A DNA stretch of 64,000 nt from Paludisphaera borealis (GTDB lineage: Bacteria > Planctomycetota > Planctomycetia > Isosphaerales > Isosphaeraceae), in contig NZ_CP019082.1 in NCBI RefSeq assembly GCF_001956985.1, positions 6,386,001 to 6,450,000 on the forward strand, read 5' to 3'. The stretch's first letter is position 1, and each line of letters begins with the position of its first letter. Made by a program: the position numbers and the translations under genes. Under the pieces are notes generated by a model. That model was not told the DNA's origin, did no database searches, and saw only the letters and a program-made list of their open reading frames with translations. Positions 35,255 through 42,877 of this stretch are shown here, in pieces.

Positions 35255-37870
35255 TCAGCCGGCCAGCTCGCGCAGCCGCTTGAGCAGATCGAGGGCCTGG
35301 TCCGGGCCCAACGTGGCGAGATCGGTCTGGCGCAGCTCGGCGACGAGGGGCTCGGGGAGCGCGGCGAAGAGGCTTCCTTGCAGGGAGCGGGCGGTCTTCA
35401 CCTTGCGGCGGATCGGCCCTTCGGGGAGGCCCGGATCGGGGCCGTGCTGCTTTTCGAGGAACGCGAGGATCTCGCGCGCTCGATCGAGCACGGGGGACGG
35501 CACCCCGGCCAGTCGCGCGACGTGAATGCCGTAGCTCTGGTCGGCCCCACCCGGCGCGATCCGGTGGAGGAAGACGATCTCCCCCTGGCTCTCGCTGACC
35601 ACGACGTTGGCGTTGCGGATGCGGGCCTTGGTCTTCTCCAGCTCCACCAGTTCGTGGTAATGAGTGGCGAAGAGGGTCCGGCAGCCGACGACGTCGTGAA
35701 GGTGCTCGGTGATCGCCCAGGCGAGCGAGACGCCGTCGAACGTGCTCGTCCCCCGGCCGATCTCGTCGAGGATCACCAGGCTTTGCGGCGTCGCGTTGTT
35801 GAGGATGTTGGCCGTCTCGGTCATCTCGACCATGAACGTGCTCTGCCCGCGCGAAAGCTCGTCGGTCGCCCCGACCCGGGCGAACAGCCGATCGACGACG
35901 CCGATCCGGGCTCGCCGAGCGGGTACGAACCCTCCCATCTGGGCCATGATCGCGATCAGCGCGACCTGGCGGATGTAGGTGCTTTTACCCGCCATGTTGG
36001 GGCCGGTGATGAGCAGCAGGCTGCCGTCGTCGGGGCCGAGTCGCGTGTCGTTGGGGACGAAGTCGCCGTGCGGCAACACGACGTCGAGTACCGGATGGCG
36101 ACCCGCCTCGACCTCGAAGACCGGGTCGGCGACGATCTCCGGACGGCAGTAGCCCTGTCGCGCGGCGAGTTCCGCGAGCGCCGAGAGGACGTCGATCTGG
36201 GCCAGCACGGAGCCCGCCTGGATCAGCCGGGGCGCATCGGCCGAGACGCGATCGCGAAGGCTCGTGAACAGCTCATATTCGAGTGCGTTGGCGCGTTCGT
36301 CGGCGTTGCGGACCTCGTTCTCGAACTCCTTCAGCTCGGGCGTGTAGTAGCGTTCGGCGTTCTTGACCGTCTGCTTGCGGATGTACTCGGCGGGGACCTC
36401 GCCGCGCTGGGCCTGGGAGTGCGAGATCTCGATGTAATAGCCGAATACGTTGTTGAAGCCGACCTTGAGACCGGAGATGCCCGTGCGTCGAATCTGGTCG
36501 GTCTGATACTTGGCGATCCACGACTTGCCTTCCTTCGAGGCCGACCGCAGACGGTCGAGCTCGGGGTGGTAGCCGGGGCGGATCAGGCCCCCTTCCTTGA
36601 TCGTGAGCGGCGGGTCGTCGACGAGCGCGGCCTCGATCGACGAGCGGACCTCGGGGCAAAGCTCGATCGCGCCCTCAAGTCGCGAGAGCCGCTGCGATCG
36701 CCTCGCCGTGAGCCGAGCCTTGATCCGGGGCAGCAGCGCCAGCGTCCGGGCCAGCGACGAGAGGTCGCGCGGGTTGGCCCGGCCGGTGGCCACGCGGGCG
36801 GCGAGCCGCTCCAGGTCGTAGGCTTCGCCGAGCGCCTCGCGCAACTCGCCGCGAAGGGTCGCGTCGTTCACCAGCTCGTCGACGGCCCCCAGACGCTCCT
36901 CGATGAGGGCGGGGGAGGTGAGTGGCGAGGTCACGTATTCGGCGAGCAACCGGGCCCCCATGGGCGTCGTGGTGCGGTCGATCACCTGAAGCAGCGAGCC
37001 CTCGCGCTTGCCCTCGCGGAGCGTCCGGACGAGTTCCAGGCTGCGCCGGGTCGTCTCGTCGAGGGTCAGGACGTCGGCCCGGCGGTAGGGCGTCAGTCGC
37101 GTGATATGCCCGAGCGACGACTTCTGCGTCTCGCGAAGATAAGCGACCAGCGCCCCGGCCGCCTGGATCTCCAGATTGCGGTCGTCAACGCCGAAGCCTT
37201 CGAGCGTCGTGACGCCGAACTGATCGAACAGCGTCTTCCGGGCCTGCTCGGCCTGGAAGTCCCACGACGGCCGGATCGTCACGGCGAAGCCTGGCTGGGC
37301 GCGCAGGGAACGCAGCCAGGGGGCGTCGACGCTCAGCTCCGAGACCAGGGTCTCGGCGGGCGACAGCCGCGCGATCTCGTCGGCCAGCTCAGTCCGGAGC
37401 AGGCTCGTGAGCGAAAACCGACCCATCGACAGCTCGACCCAGGCCAACCCCACCTTCGTCCCGACCTCGACGACGGCCGCCAGATAGTTGGCCGTGCGAG
37501 GATCGAGCAGAGCTTCCTCGGTGAGCGTGCCCGGTGTGACTACACGGACGACGTCGCGCTTGACCAGCCCCTTGACCAACTTGGGATCTTCGATCTGCTC
37601 GCAGACCGCGGCGCGCAGGCCGGCCTGGACGATCTTGGCCAGGTACGTCTCCAGCGCGGGGTGAGGGAACCCGGCCATCGGAACGGCCTGATCCCCCTTG
37701 TCGCGGTCGCGGGTGGTCACCGCGATGCCGAGCACGGCCGAGGCGCGGACGGCGTCCTCGCCGAACATCTCGTAGAAATCGCCCATCCGAAAGAGCAGGA
37801 TCGCGTCGGGGTCGCGGGCCTTCAACTCGCGATACTGCTGCATCATCGGGGTCAGTGAAGCGTCGGCCAT
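35255..37870 (-). CDS. mutS: DNA mismatch repair protein
   Basis: Recognises mismatches and small loops and recruits MutL. 871 residues from the ATG at 37868-37870 (MADASLTPMMQQYRELKAR). The mismatch-binding Phe and Glu are in LLFRMGDFYEMFGEDA. Walker A is LLITGPNMAGKSTYIRQVAL, followed by MGGFVPA, the SRGQSTFMVEMTETANILNN stretch and LVILDEIGRGTSTFDG. An upstream frame extension to 37939 runs through the terminator hairpin, so it is not used. mutL is not in the window. Confidence 0.98.
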   Translation of the reverse strand: MADASLTPMMQQYRELKARDPDAILLFRMGDFYEMFGEDAVRASAVLGIAVTTRDRDKGDQAVPMAGFPHPALETYLAKIVQAGLRAAVCEQIEDPKLVKGLVKRDVVRVVTPGTLTEEALLDPRTANYLAAVVEVGTKVGLAWVELSMGRFSLTSLLRTELADEIARLSPAETLVSELSVDAPWLRSLRAQPGFAVTIRPSWDFQAEQARKTLFDQFGVTTLEGFGVDDRNLEIQAAGALVAYLRETQKSSLGHITRLTPYRRADVLTLDETTRRSLELVRTLREGKREGSLLQVIDRTTTPMGARLLAEYVTSPLTSPALIEERLGAVDELVNDATLRGELREALGEAYDLERLAARVATGRANPRDLSSLARTLALLPRIKARLTARRSQRLSRLEGAIELCPEVRSSIEAALVDDPPLTIKEGGLIRPGYHPELDRLRSASKEGKSWIAKYQTDQIRRTGISGLKVGFNNVFGYYIEISHSQAQRGEVPAEYIRKQTVKNAERYYTPELKEFENEVRNADERANALEYELFTSLRDRVSADAPRLIQAGSVLAQIDVLSALAELAARQGYCRPEIVADPVFEVEAGRHPVLDVVLPHGDFVPNDTRLGPDDGSLLLITGPNMAGKSTYIRQVALIAIMAQMGGFVPARRARIGVVDRLFARVGATDELSRGQSTFMVEMTETANILNNATPQSLVILDEIGRGTSTFDGVSLAWAITEHLHDVVGCRTLFATHYHELVELEKTKARIRNANVVVSESQGEIVFLHRIAPGGADQSYGIHVARLAGVPSPVLDRAREILAFLEKQHGPDPGLPEGPIRRKVKTARSLQGSLFAALPEPLVAELRQTDLATLGPDQALDLLKRLRELAG

Positions 37871-37882
37871 CGGCGGTCCGCC

Positions 37883-37930
37883 AAAAAAAAGACGGCCCGC
37901 GTCCTTCAAGGGGCGCAAGACCGCCGTGCC
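37883..37930 (-). terminator. Intrinsic terminator between STAS gene and mutS
   Basis: On the minus strand: ACGGC ... GCGCCCCTTGAAGGACGC ... GCCGT followed by a T8 run (A8 at 37883-37890 on the plus strand). The stem-loop plus U tract fits a Rho-independent terminator for the STAS gene that ends at 38016. It ends only 12 bp before the mutS start codon. Confidence 0.65.
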
Positions 37931-38015
37931 GAAAATCAATCTGAGCGGTCTCGGGCCGGCGTCCGGCGGCCGGTGCGGAGAGTCGTCGCGCCGACCGGAA
38001 CCGGAAAACGGCGGC

Positions 38016-38375
38016 TCAGAACTTGTCGAGAGCCGTCTGTTCCTCGGGGTAGATCTCGAAGACCTGGTCGAGGCGGGTGATGCGGAAGACTTCGAGGAGG
38101 TCGGGGTGGATGCAGCAGAGCTTGAGCTTCCCCTTGACGGCGGCGACCTTCTTCTTGAGGTTGATCAGCTTGCCCAGCGCGGCGCTGGAGAGGTACTGGA
38201 CGTTCCCGAAGTTCAGCAGAAGGCTCTTGTGGCCTTCATCTTCGACCAGACTGTAAAGCTGCTCGCCCACTTCTTGGATCTGCTCTTCGGTGACGATCTT
38301 CGTATCGACGAAGCTGACGACGGTAACTCCGTCGACGGTTTCCAGGCGGAGGAGACGGCGGGGGCCTTGCGACAT
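38016..38375 (-). CDS. STAS domain anti-sigma factor antagonist (SpoIIAA-like)
   Basis: 119 residues, a single STAS domain. Seen: the VDGVTVVSFVDTKIVTEEQI opening, KSLLLNFGNVQYLSSAALGK with the Ser that is normally phosphorylated by a partner kinase, and LKLCCIHPDLLEVFRITRLD before the end. Family members switch sigma factors by binding anti-sigma kinases. No kinase or sigma gene is adjacent, so its partner is unknown. Terminator is about 90 bp downstream. Confidence 0.9.
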   Translation of the reverse strand: MSQGPRRLLRLETVDGVTVVSFVDTKIVTEEQIQEVGEQLYSLVEDEGHKSLLLNFGNVQYLSSAALGKLINLKKKVAAVKGKLKLCCIHPDLLEVFRITRLDQVFEIYPEEQTALDKF

Positions 38376-38942
38376 CGGGAAACTCCTGTCGGGGACGGGA
38401 ACCGCACCAAATCAAGGTTACTGAAGCGAACAGGCCGGTCCCGCACGCGAGCCTCTCCGGGCCAGCACGTCATGCGTTGAAGAACCCATCGAGGCCAGAA
38501 ACCTGCGTTACCAACACATTTAGCAAAAAGCGTCAAGGAATCAAGGGCTCACCGAGAAAAGACCGCGCGGCTCCGTCGGACCACGGTCGAGCTTCTCCGA
38601 TATCCGCCTCGCAACGACGGTCTGGCTTCATGAATCCTCAATCATACCATGGTCGAGCCGCGATCCGCCGCGCGAAATTCGTAATCCCCCGCGCGCGGTC
38701 GTCACCCAATGCGGAAGTCCACCCGCCGCGACGACCGAAACCGACGATCCGCCGACCGGCTAGTTCGATCCGGCGACAACACCGGCGATCGAAACGACTA
38801 CCGCGCGAGGTCTTCCGAAGCCTAGAATACTCATTGGGAGCCTCGTATTAAAATTCACACAGAACCGGAACGCGCCGGGGCAGGTCTTCCAGCGCGATCC
38901 GAGGTCCGACTCATCGGACGATCCCAGGGCCGAGGAAACGAC
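38376..38942. other. Intergenic gap before queF
   Basis: 567 bp. Contains no supported gene; the frames across it are Arg/Ser-rich shadows. I looked for a preQ1 riboswitch before queF and saw none. The queF ribosome site GAGGAA is at 38931-38936. Confidence 0.4.
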
Positions 38943-39293
38943 ATGGCAGCCGCGGTGGAGACGTTCCCCAACCAGTTCCCGAATCGCGAGTACGAGATCG
39001 AGATCACCTGTCCGGAGTTCACGGCGGTCTGCCCCAAGACCGGCCAGCCCGACTTCGGGACGATCGTGATCACCTACGTCCCGGCCGCGACGTGCCTGGA
39101 GCTGAAGAGCCTGAAGCTCTACCTGTTCGCGTTTCGCGACCGAGGCATCTTCTACGAGCACACCATCAACACGATCCTCGACGACCTCACGGGCTCGTGC
39201 CAGCCCCTGCGAATGAAGATCGTCGGGCTTTTCAACCCCCGCGGCGGGATGACCTCGCGAATCACCGCGACTTATGAGGCAAGTGGATCGTGA
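38943..39293 (+). CDS. queF: NADPH-dependent 7-cyano-7-deazaguanine reductase
   Basis: Reduces preQ0 to preQ1 in queuosine synthesis. 116 residues, the single-domain form. The catalytic Cys and Asp are in TAVCPKTGQPDFG, and FYEHTIN holds the conserved Glu-His. RMKIVGLFNPRGGM is also family-like. A GAGGAA ribosome site precedes the ATG. queC, queD and queE are not in the window. Confidence 0.95.
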   Translation: MAAAVETFPNQFPNREYEIEITCPEFTAVCPKTGQPDFGTIVITYVPAATCLELKSLKLYLFAFRDRGIFYEHTINTILDDLTGSCQPLRMKIVGLFNPRGGMTSRITATYEASGS

Positions 39294-39334
39294 GCGCGTC
39301 CTCAGGAAGCTGGGAGTCCGGATCGGAGGTCGGG

Positions 39335-40126
39335 ATGAAGCCGGGGATCATCACCTTGACGACGGACTTCGGGCAGATCGGCCCTTACGTCGCGGCGATG
39401 AAGGGGATTCTCCTGGGCCTGGCGCCCGGCGCCGCCCTGGTCGACGTCTGCCACTCGATCGCGCCGCAGAACGTGCTCGAAGGGTCGTTCGTGCTCGCGG
39501 GGATCGTCGACGCCTTTCCGGCCGGCACGGTCCATCTCGTGGTCGTCGATCCGGGCGTGGGAACCGACCGTAAACTGATCGCGGTCAAGGCGGCCGATCA
39601 GTGGTTCGTCCTGCCCGACAACGGCGTGATCACGGGCGTCTCGCGCGGGCACCCGTCTCAGGGCGTCTGGGAGATCACCAACCCCAACCTCGCCCGCCGC
39701 GAGATCTCGCCGACCTTCCACGGCCGCGACATCCTGGCCCCCGCCGCCGCTCATCTGATCAAGGGCGGAGATCCCGCCGAGCTGGGCGCGGCGGTCTCCA
39801 GGTTCATCACGCTCCGCAACTTCGAGCCGACTCCCACCGAGAACGGCTGCATCGGCGAGGTGATCTTCAAGGACACGTTCGGCAACCTGATCACCAACAT
39901 CAAGGAAGAGCACCTGACCGGACGGGCCGCCAAGGATTGGGTTGCGGAGATCGCCGGCCAGCGCGTCGAGGGAATCGTGCGCACCTACGGCGACCGCCCC
40001 ACGGGATCACTCGTCGCCCTCCTGGGCAGTGGCGGCTGGGTCGAGGTCGCCGTCGTCAACGGCGACGCCGGCCGGGTGCTTTCCGCGGGGCCGGGCACGA
40101 CCGTCTGGTTGCGTACCGCAAATTGA
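39335..40126 (+). CDS. S-adenosyl-L-methionine hydroxide adenosyltransferase family (DUF62)
   Basis: 263 residues from ATG 39335, with GGAGG seven bases before it; a frame extension to 39290 is unlikely. Members cleave SAM to adenosine and methionine, or use halide in related enzymes. Seen: IITLTTDFGQIGPYVAAMKG (the TTDFG motif), VVVDPGVGTDRKLIAVK, FVLPDNGVITGV and the late FKDTFGNLITNI. The halide-specific insertion of fluorinases was not seen. Follows queF by 41 bp in the same direction. Confidence 0.9.
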   Translation: MKPGIITLTTDFGQIGPYVAAMKGILLGLAPGAALVDVCHSIAPQNVLEGSFVLAGIVDAFPAGTVHLVVVDPGVGTDRKLIAVKAADQWFVLPDNGVITGVSRGHPSQGVWEITNPNLARREISPTFHGRDILAPAAAHLIKGGDPAELGAAVSRFITLRNFEPTPTENGCIGEVIFKDTFGNLITNIKEEHLTGRAAKDWVAEIAGQRVEGIVRTYGDRPTGSLVALLGSGGWVEVAVVNGDAGRVLSAGPGTTVWLRTAN

Positions 40127-40295
40127 GTCGGATCGGGCGTCTTATGGGACATGACGCGGAAAATAGCGCTTTGTAAAAAACACAGGCTCGCCACGGCGAC
40201 ACACGGTCCGATAGACTGAGTATCGCTATAGCCATCGTTCTCGCATCCATCGAGTTTTGCGAGGAGCAGCGCTTGGGCTTCACGGGAATTCTGGA

Positions 40296-41429
40296 ATGAT
40301 CACCGGCAACCCGCTCACCGAGCCGCCTCATACGCCGTTCCCTGACGCGTTGGCGTCTTCCGACTCCGAATCGTCGCCCGGGCCTTTCCCCCCCTCGTCG
40401 CCTCCGAACGCCGGCCAGCCGCTCGTCGTTCCCGAAACCACCACCGCCGACGACATCAGCCTGATTCTCACGACGTCGATCGAGAAGCCTGAGCCCGACC
40501 CGATGTTGGGCTCGGCCTACCCTTCCGCGACGTCGCCGCCCGAGTCGATTCCAGGCGGCGCTCATGAGCCGCTCGCAACGTTCAGCATGCCGGCGTCGGC
40601 GAGCACTTCGGACCCCCTGGGCCTCGACATCGGCATCCAACTCGCGCCGTCGTCCGACTCCGTGGCCAAGAAACGCGCGACGGCCGAGGTTTCGGGCGAT
40701 GAGATCGAAGGACACGCTGGCTACGACTCGAAGCCGCCGTACTCGCTGCCCACACTGCTGCTCGTCAGCTACGCGAGCGCGGTTACGCTGGCCCTTGCCT
40801 GGGTTCTCTGGACGGGTCGAGGCCTTTCCCGGCCCACTGCGGATCATGGCGGCTCCGTATCGTCGTCCCTGCCGGCGATTGATTGGGCGAAGGTCTCGGC
40901 TCCAAAGCGAGCGCCGGTCTCGTCGCTGCCCGCCGACCGGGTGACGGGCCTGGGCAAGCCGCTCGTCATCGGTGATCTCGAAGTCACCCCGATCGTGGTT
41001 CTGTTCCAGAACGTTCGGGTTTACAGGATCGTCGACCCGGACGCCGAGCGCCGAGAGAACCCGGCTTGCCTGGTTCTGACGCTTCGACTCAGGAACAAGT
41101 CGAGCGACCGCCGTCTCACGCCTCTCGAACTGGCCAGCGTCCGCGACGCCGTCGATCCTACGGAAGCGTCGTTCATCGAGACGGCGTCCGGAGAGCGGAT
41201 CGCGATGTTCAAGCTGGCGATGGAGAGCGAATGGTCGATCGAGAACCAGTCGTTCCCCGCCGTTGAGCCGGGCGGCGCCGAAGACGTCATCCTGGTCAGC
41301 GAGCCGGTCGAGGAGCCTCGCCTGGCGAGCCCGCTGGTCTGGCGGATCAAGCTCAAGACCGGGGTGGGTCGGTCCGAGGAGATCGGCGTCCGTTTCGCTC
41401 GCCAGGAGATCGGCGATTCTGATCATTGA
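40296..41429 (+). CDS. Hypothetical single-TM protein with Pro/Ser-rich N-terminus
   Basis: 377 residues from ATG 40296. The first 150 residues are low-complexity (Pro, Ser, Asp), then a membrane helix near residues 155-172 (TLLLVSYASAVTLALAWVLW). The C-terminal part is a beta-rich domain (LVIGDLEVTPIVVLFQNVRV, LTLRLRNKSSDRRLTPLELA) that might be a periplasmic binding or carbohydrate-like fold. No family recognised. Its 3' end overlaps the convergent gene by 77 bp. Confidence 0.65.
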   Translation: MITGNPLTEPPHTPFPDALASSDSESSPGPFPPSSPPNAGQPLVVPETTTADDISLILTTSIEKPEPDPMLGSAYPSATSPPESIPGGAHEPLATFSMPASASTSDPLGLDIGIQLAPSSDSVAKKRATAEVSGDEIEGHAGYDSKPPYSLPTLLLVSYASAVTLALAWVLWTGRGLSRPTADHGGSVSSSLPAIDWAKVSAPKRAPVSSLPADRVTGLGKPLVIGDLEVTPIVVLFQNVRVYRIVDPDAERRENPACLVLTLRLRNKSSDRRLTPLELASVRDAVDPTEASFIETASGERIAMFKLAMESEWSIENQSFPAVEPGGAEDVILVSEPVEEPRLASPLVWRIKLKTGVGRSEEIGVRFARQEIGDSDH

Positions 41430-41919
41430 CCGGCCGCGGCGGGTGCGGGAGCGTGTCGAGCGCCGACGCCCAGGCGACAAGCTCGCCGAGCTGATCGACG
41501 ACCGCGCCCGCAGTGCCTTGCCGGGCGAACTTGAGTCGATCACCGGTGCGAAGGAGTTCCGTCAGGCGGTCGAAGCGCTCGACGCCGAGCAGGTCGAGGA
41601 TCTGCAGATCAACGGCGATCTCCTCGGTCGTCCGCGCGCGCAGGCCGGGGCCGAATCGCGAGGACAACGTACCTCGAACCTGTTCGCAAAGGGCGAGCAA
41701 GCGGGCCTCGGGCGATTCGTCGAGCGGCAGCGACGGCGTCGGCGGTCGGCTCGGTTGCTTCACCCGGCGACGACGACGCCAGAGCCAGACCGCCGACAGG
41801 CCGGCGGCGGCGACCGCCACGATGAGCAATGGGTTCGCCAGGCCGCCGTCGCCGCTCCAGGGCTCGGGGCCGGGGTTCGGACGGGGAGGGACGAGGGCTT
41901 GTTCGGGTGCCTGGCTCAC
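41353..41919 (-). CDS. Membrane protein coupled to DUF58 gene (DUF4381-like position)
   Basis: 188 residues from a GTG at 41917-41919 that overlaps the DUF58 stop as GTGA. One helix (NPLLIVAVAAAGLSAVWLWR) followed by a basic stretch and a helical cytoplasmic domain (ARLLALCEQVRGTLSSRFG, VERFDRLTELLRTGDRLKFA). The position and layout resemble the small membrane partner of DUF58 proteins in aerotolerance-type operons. The last 25 residues lie over the end of the convergent gene. Function not known. Confidence 0.65.
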   Translation of the reverse strand: MSQAPEQALVPPRPNPGPEPWSGDGGLANPLLIVAVAAAGLSAVWLWRRRRRVKQPSRPPTPSLPLDESPEARLLALCEQVRGTLSSRFGPGLRARTTEEIAVDLQILDLLGVERFDRLTELLRTGDRLKFARQGTAGAVVDQLGELVAWASALDTLPHPPRPVNDQNRRSPGERNGRRSPRTDPPRS

Positions 41920-42851
41920 GGCTTGCTCCGACGCGCGGCGCGGCGCGCGAACAGTTCCATGAGCGTCTGAAGCGGCTCGGTCTCGGTCGACATCCGAAAG
42001 CCGTCGATCGCGGCGCCGATGCACCAGCGGACGAACGCCTGCTCCCGCTCGTCGGCCTGGCGCGCATACGATCGCCGACGCCGCAACGAGTGGGAATCGA
42101 CCACCATCCGGCCGCTCTGTTCGGCGGCTTCAAGCATCAAGAGCCCGACGTCGGGGAGCCGTTCTTCGAGCGGGTGGACGATGCGGACCGCGATGACGTC
42201 GTGTCGGCGGCTGGCGCGCCGCCAGAGGCCGATCGGCTCCTCGGATTCGAAGTCGCTGAGGACGACGACCATCGCGCGACGCGACGACCGCCGGATACGC
42301 GTGAGCGCCGCGTGCAACTGGGTCTTTCGCGACGTGGTCGGCGTCGCCACGAGCGCGCGGACGACCTGCGAGAGATGGCGGACGCCGCCGGCCGGGGGGA
42401 GATCGAGTTCGATCCGGTCGCTGACGATCAGCAGGCCCACGCGATCGCCGTTGTGGATCGCGGCCGTCGCCAGCAGCGCGGCGGCCTGCGCGGCGCGGTC
42501 GGCCTTGGTCTGGCTCTCGCGGCCGAACCTCATGCTGGCAGAGGCGTCGACGATCAGCCAGAGCACGAACGAGCGCTCCTCGACGAACCGCCGCACGAAC
42601 GGCTTGCCCAGCCTGGCGGTCACGTTCCAGTCGATGTGGCGGACGTCGTCGCCCGGCTCGTAGGCGCGAAGCTCGGCGAAGGTCAGGCCGACGCCCGGTC
42701 GGGCGCCATGATAGGCGCCGGCGAGCTGGAGGACCGTCTCGGGCCTGATCCGGAATCGCAGCCGCCGCGCGCGACGAACGATCGACGCCGCGTCGACCGA
42801 CGGTCGCGGCGGCGGCTCAGGCGTTCCTCGGCGGCGAAACGGCCAGAACAT
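41916..42851 (-). CDS. DUF58 domain protein with von Willebrand-like fold
   Basis: 311 residues from the ATG at 42849-42851. The DUF58 motif LRAYEPGDDVRHIDWNVTAR is near residue 60-80, and WLIVDASASMRFG is the metal-binding-like D-x-S-x-S near 100. Family members are often next to MoxR ATPases, which is not the case here; the AAA gene at 10970 is far away. It lies 26 bp after the GH57 gene, but the coupling to its membrane partner is the clearer link. Confidence 0.88.
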   Translation of the reverse strand: MFWPFRRRGTPEPPPRPSVDAASIVRRARRLRFRIRPETVLQLAGAYHGARPGVGLTFAELRAYEPGDDVRHIDWNVTARLGKPFVRRFVEERSFVLWLIVDASASMRFGRESQTKADRAAQAAALLATAAIHNGDRVGLLIVSDRIELDLPPAGGVRHLSQVVRALVATPTTSRKTQLHAALTRIRRSSRRAMVVVLSDFESEEPIGLWRRASRRHDVIAVRIVHPLEERLPDVGLLMLEAAEQSGRMVVDSHSLRRRRSYARQADEREQAFVRWCIGAAIDGFRMSTETEPLQTLMELFARRAARRSKP

Positions 42852-42877
42852 GAAGCGGGCTCCGGACTCGTCGACGC

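Noticed and set aside
35255-37939. A longer mutS start at 37939
   Set aside because: The added 23 residues would be encoded by the terminator hairpin and T run; MutS homologues begin near the TPMMQQY motif.
38376-38942. Possible preQ1 riboswitch before queF
   Set aside because: No short pseudoknot-type consensus was seen in the leader.
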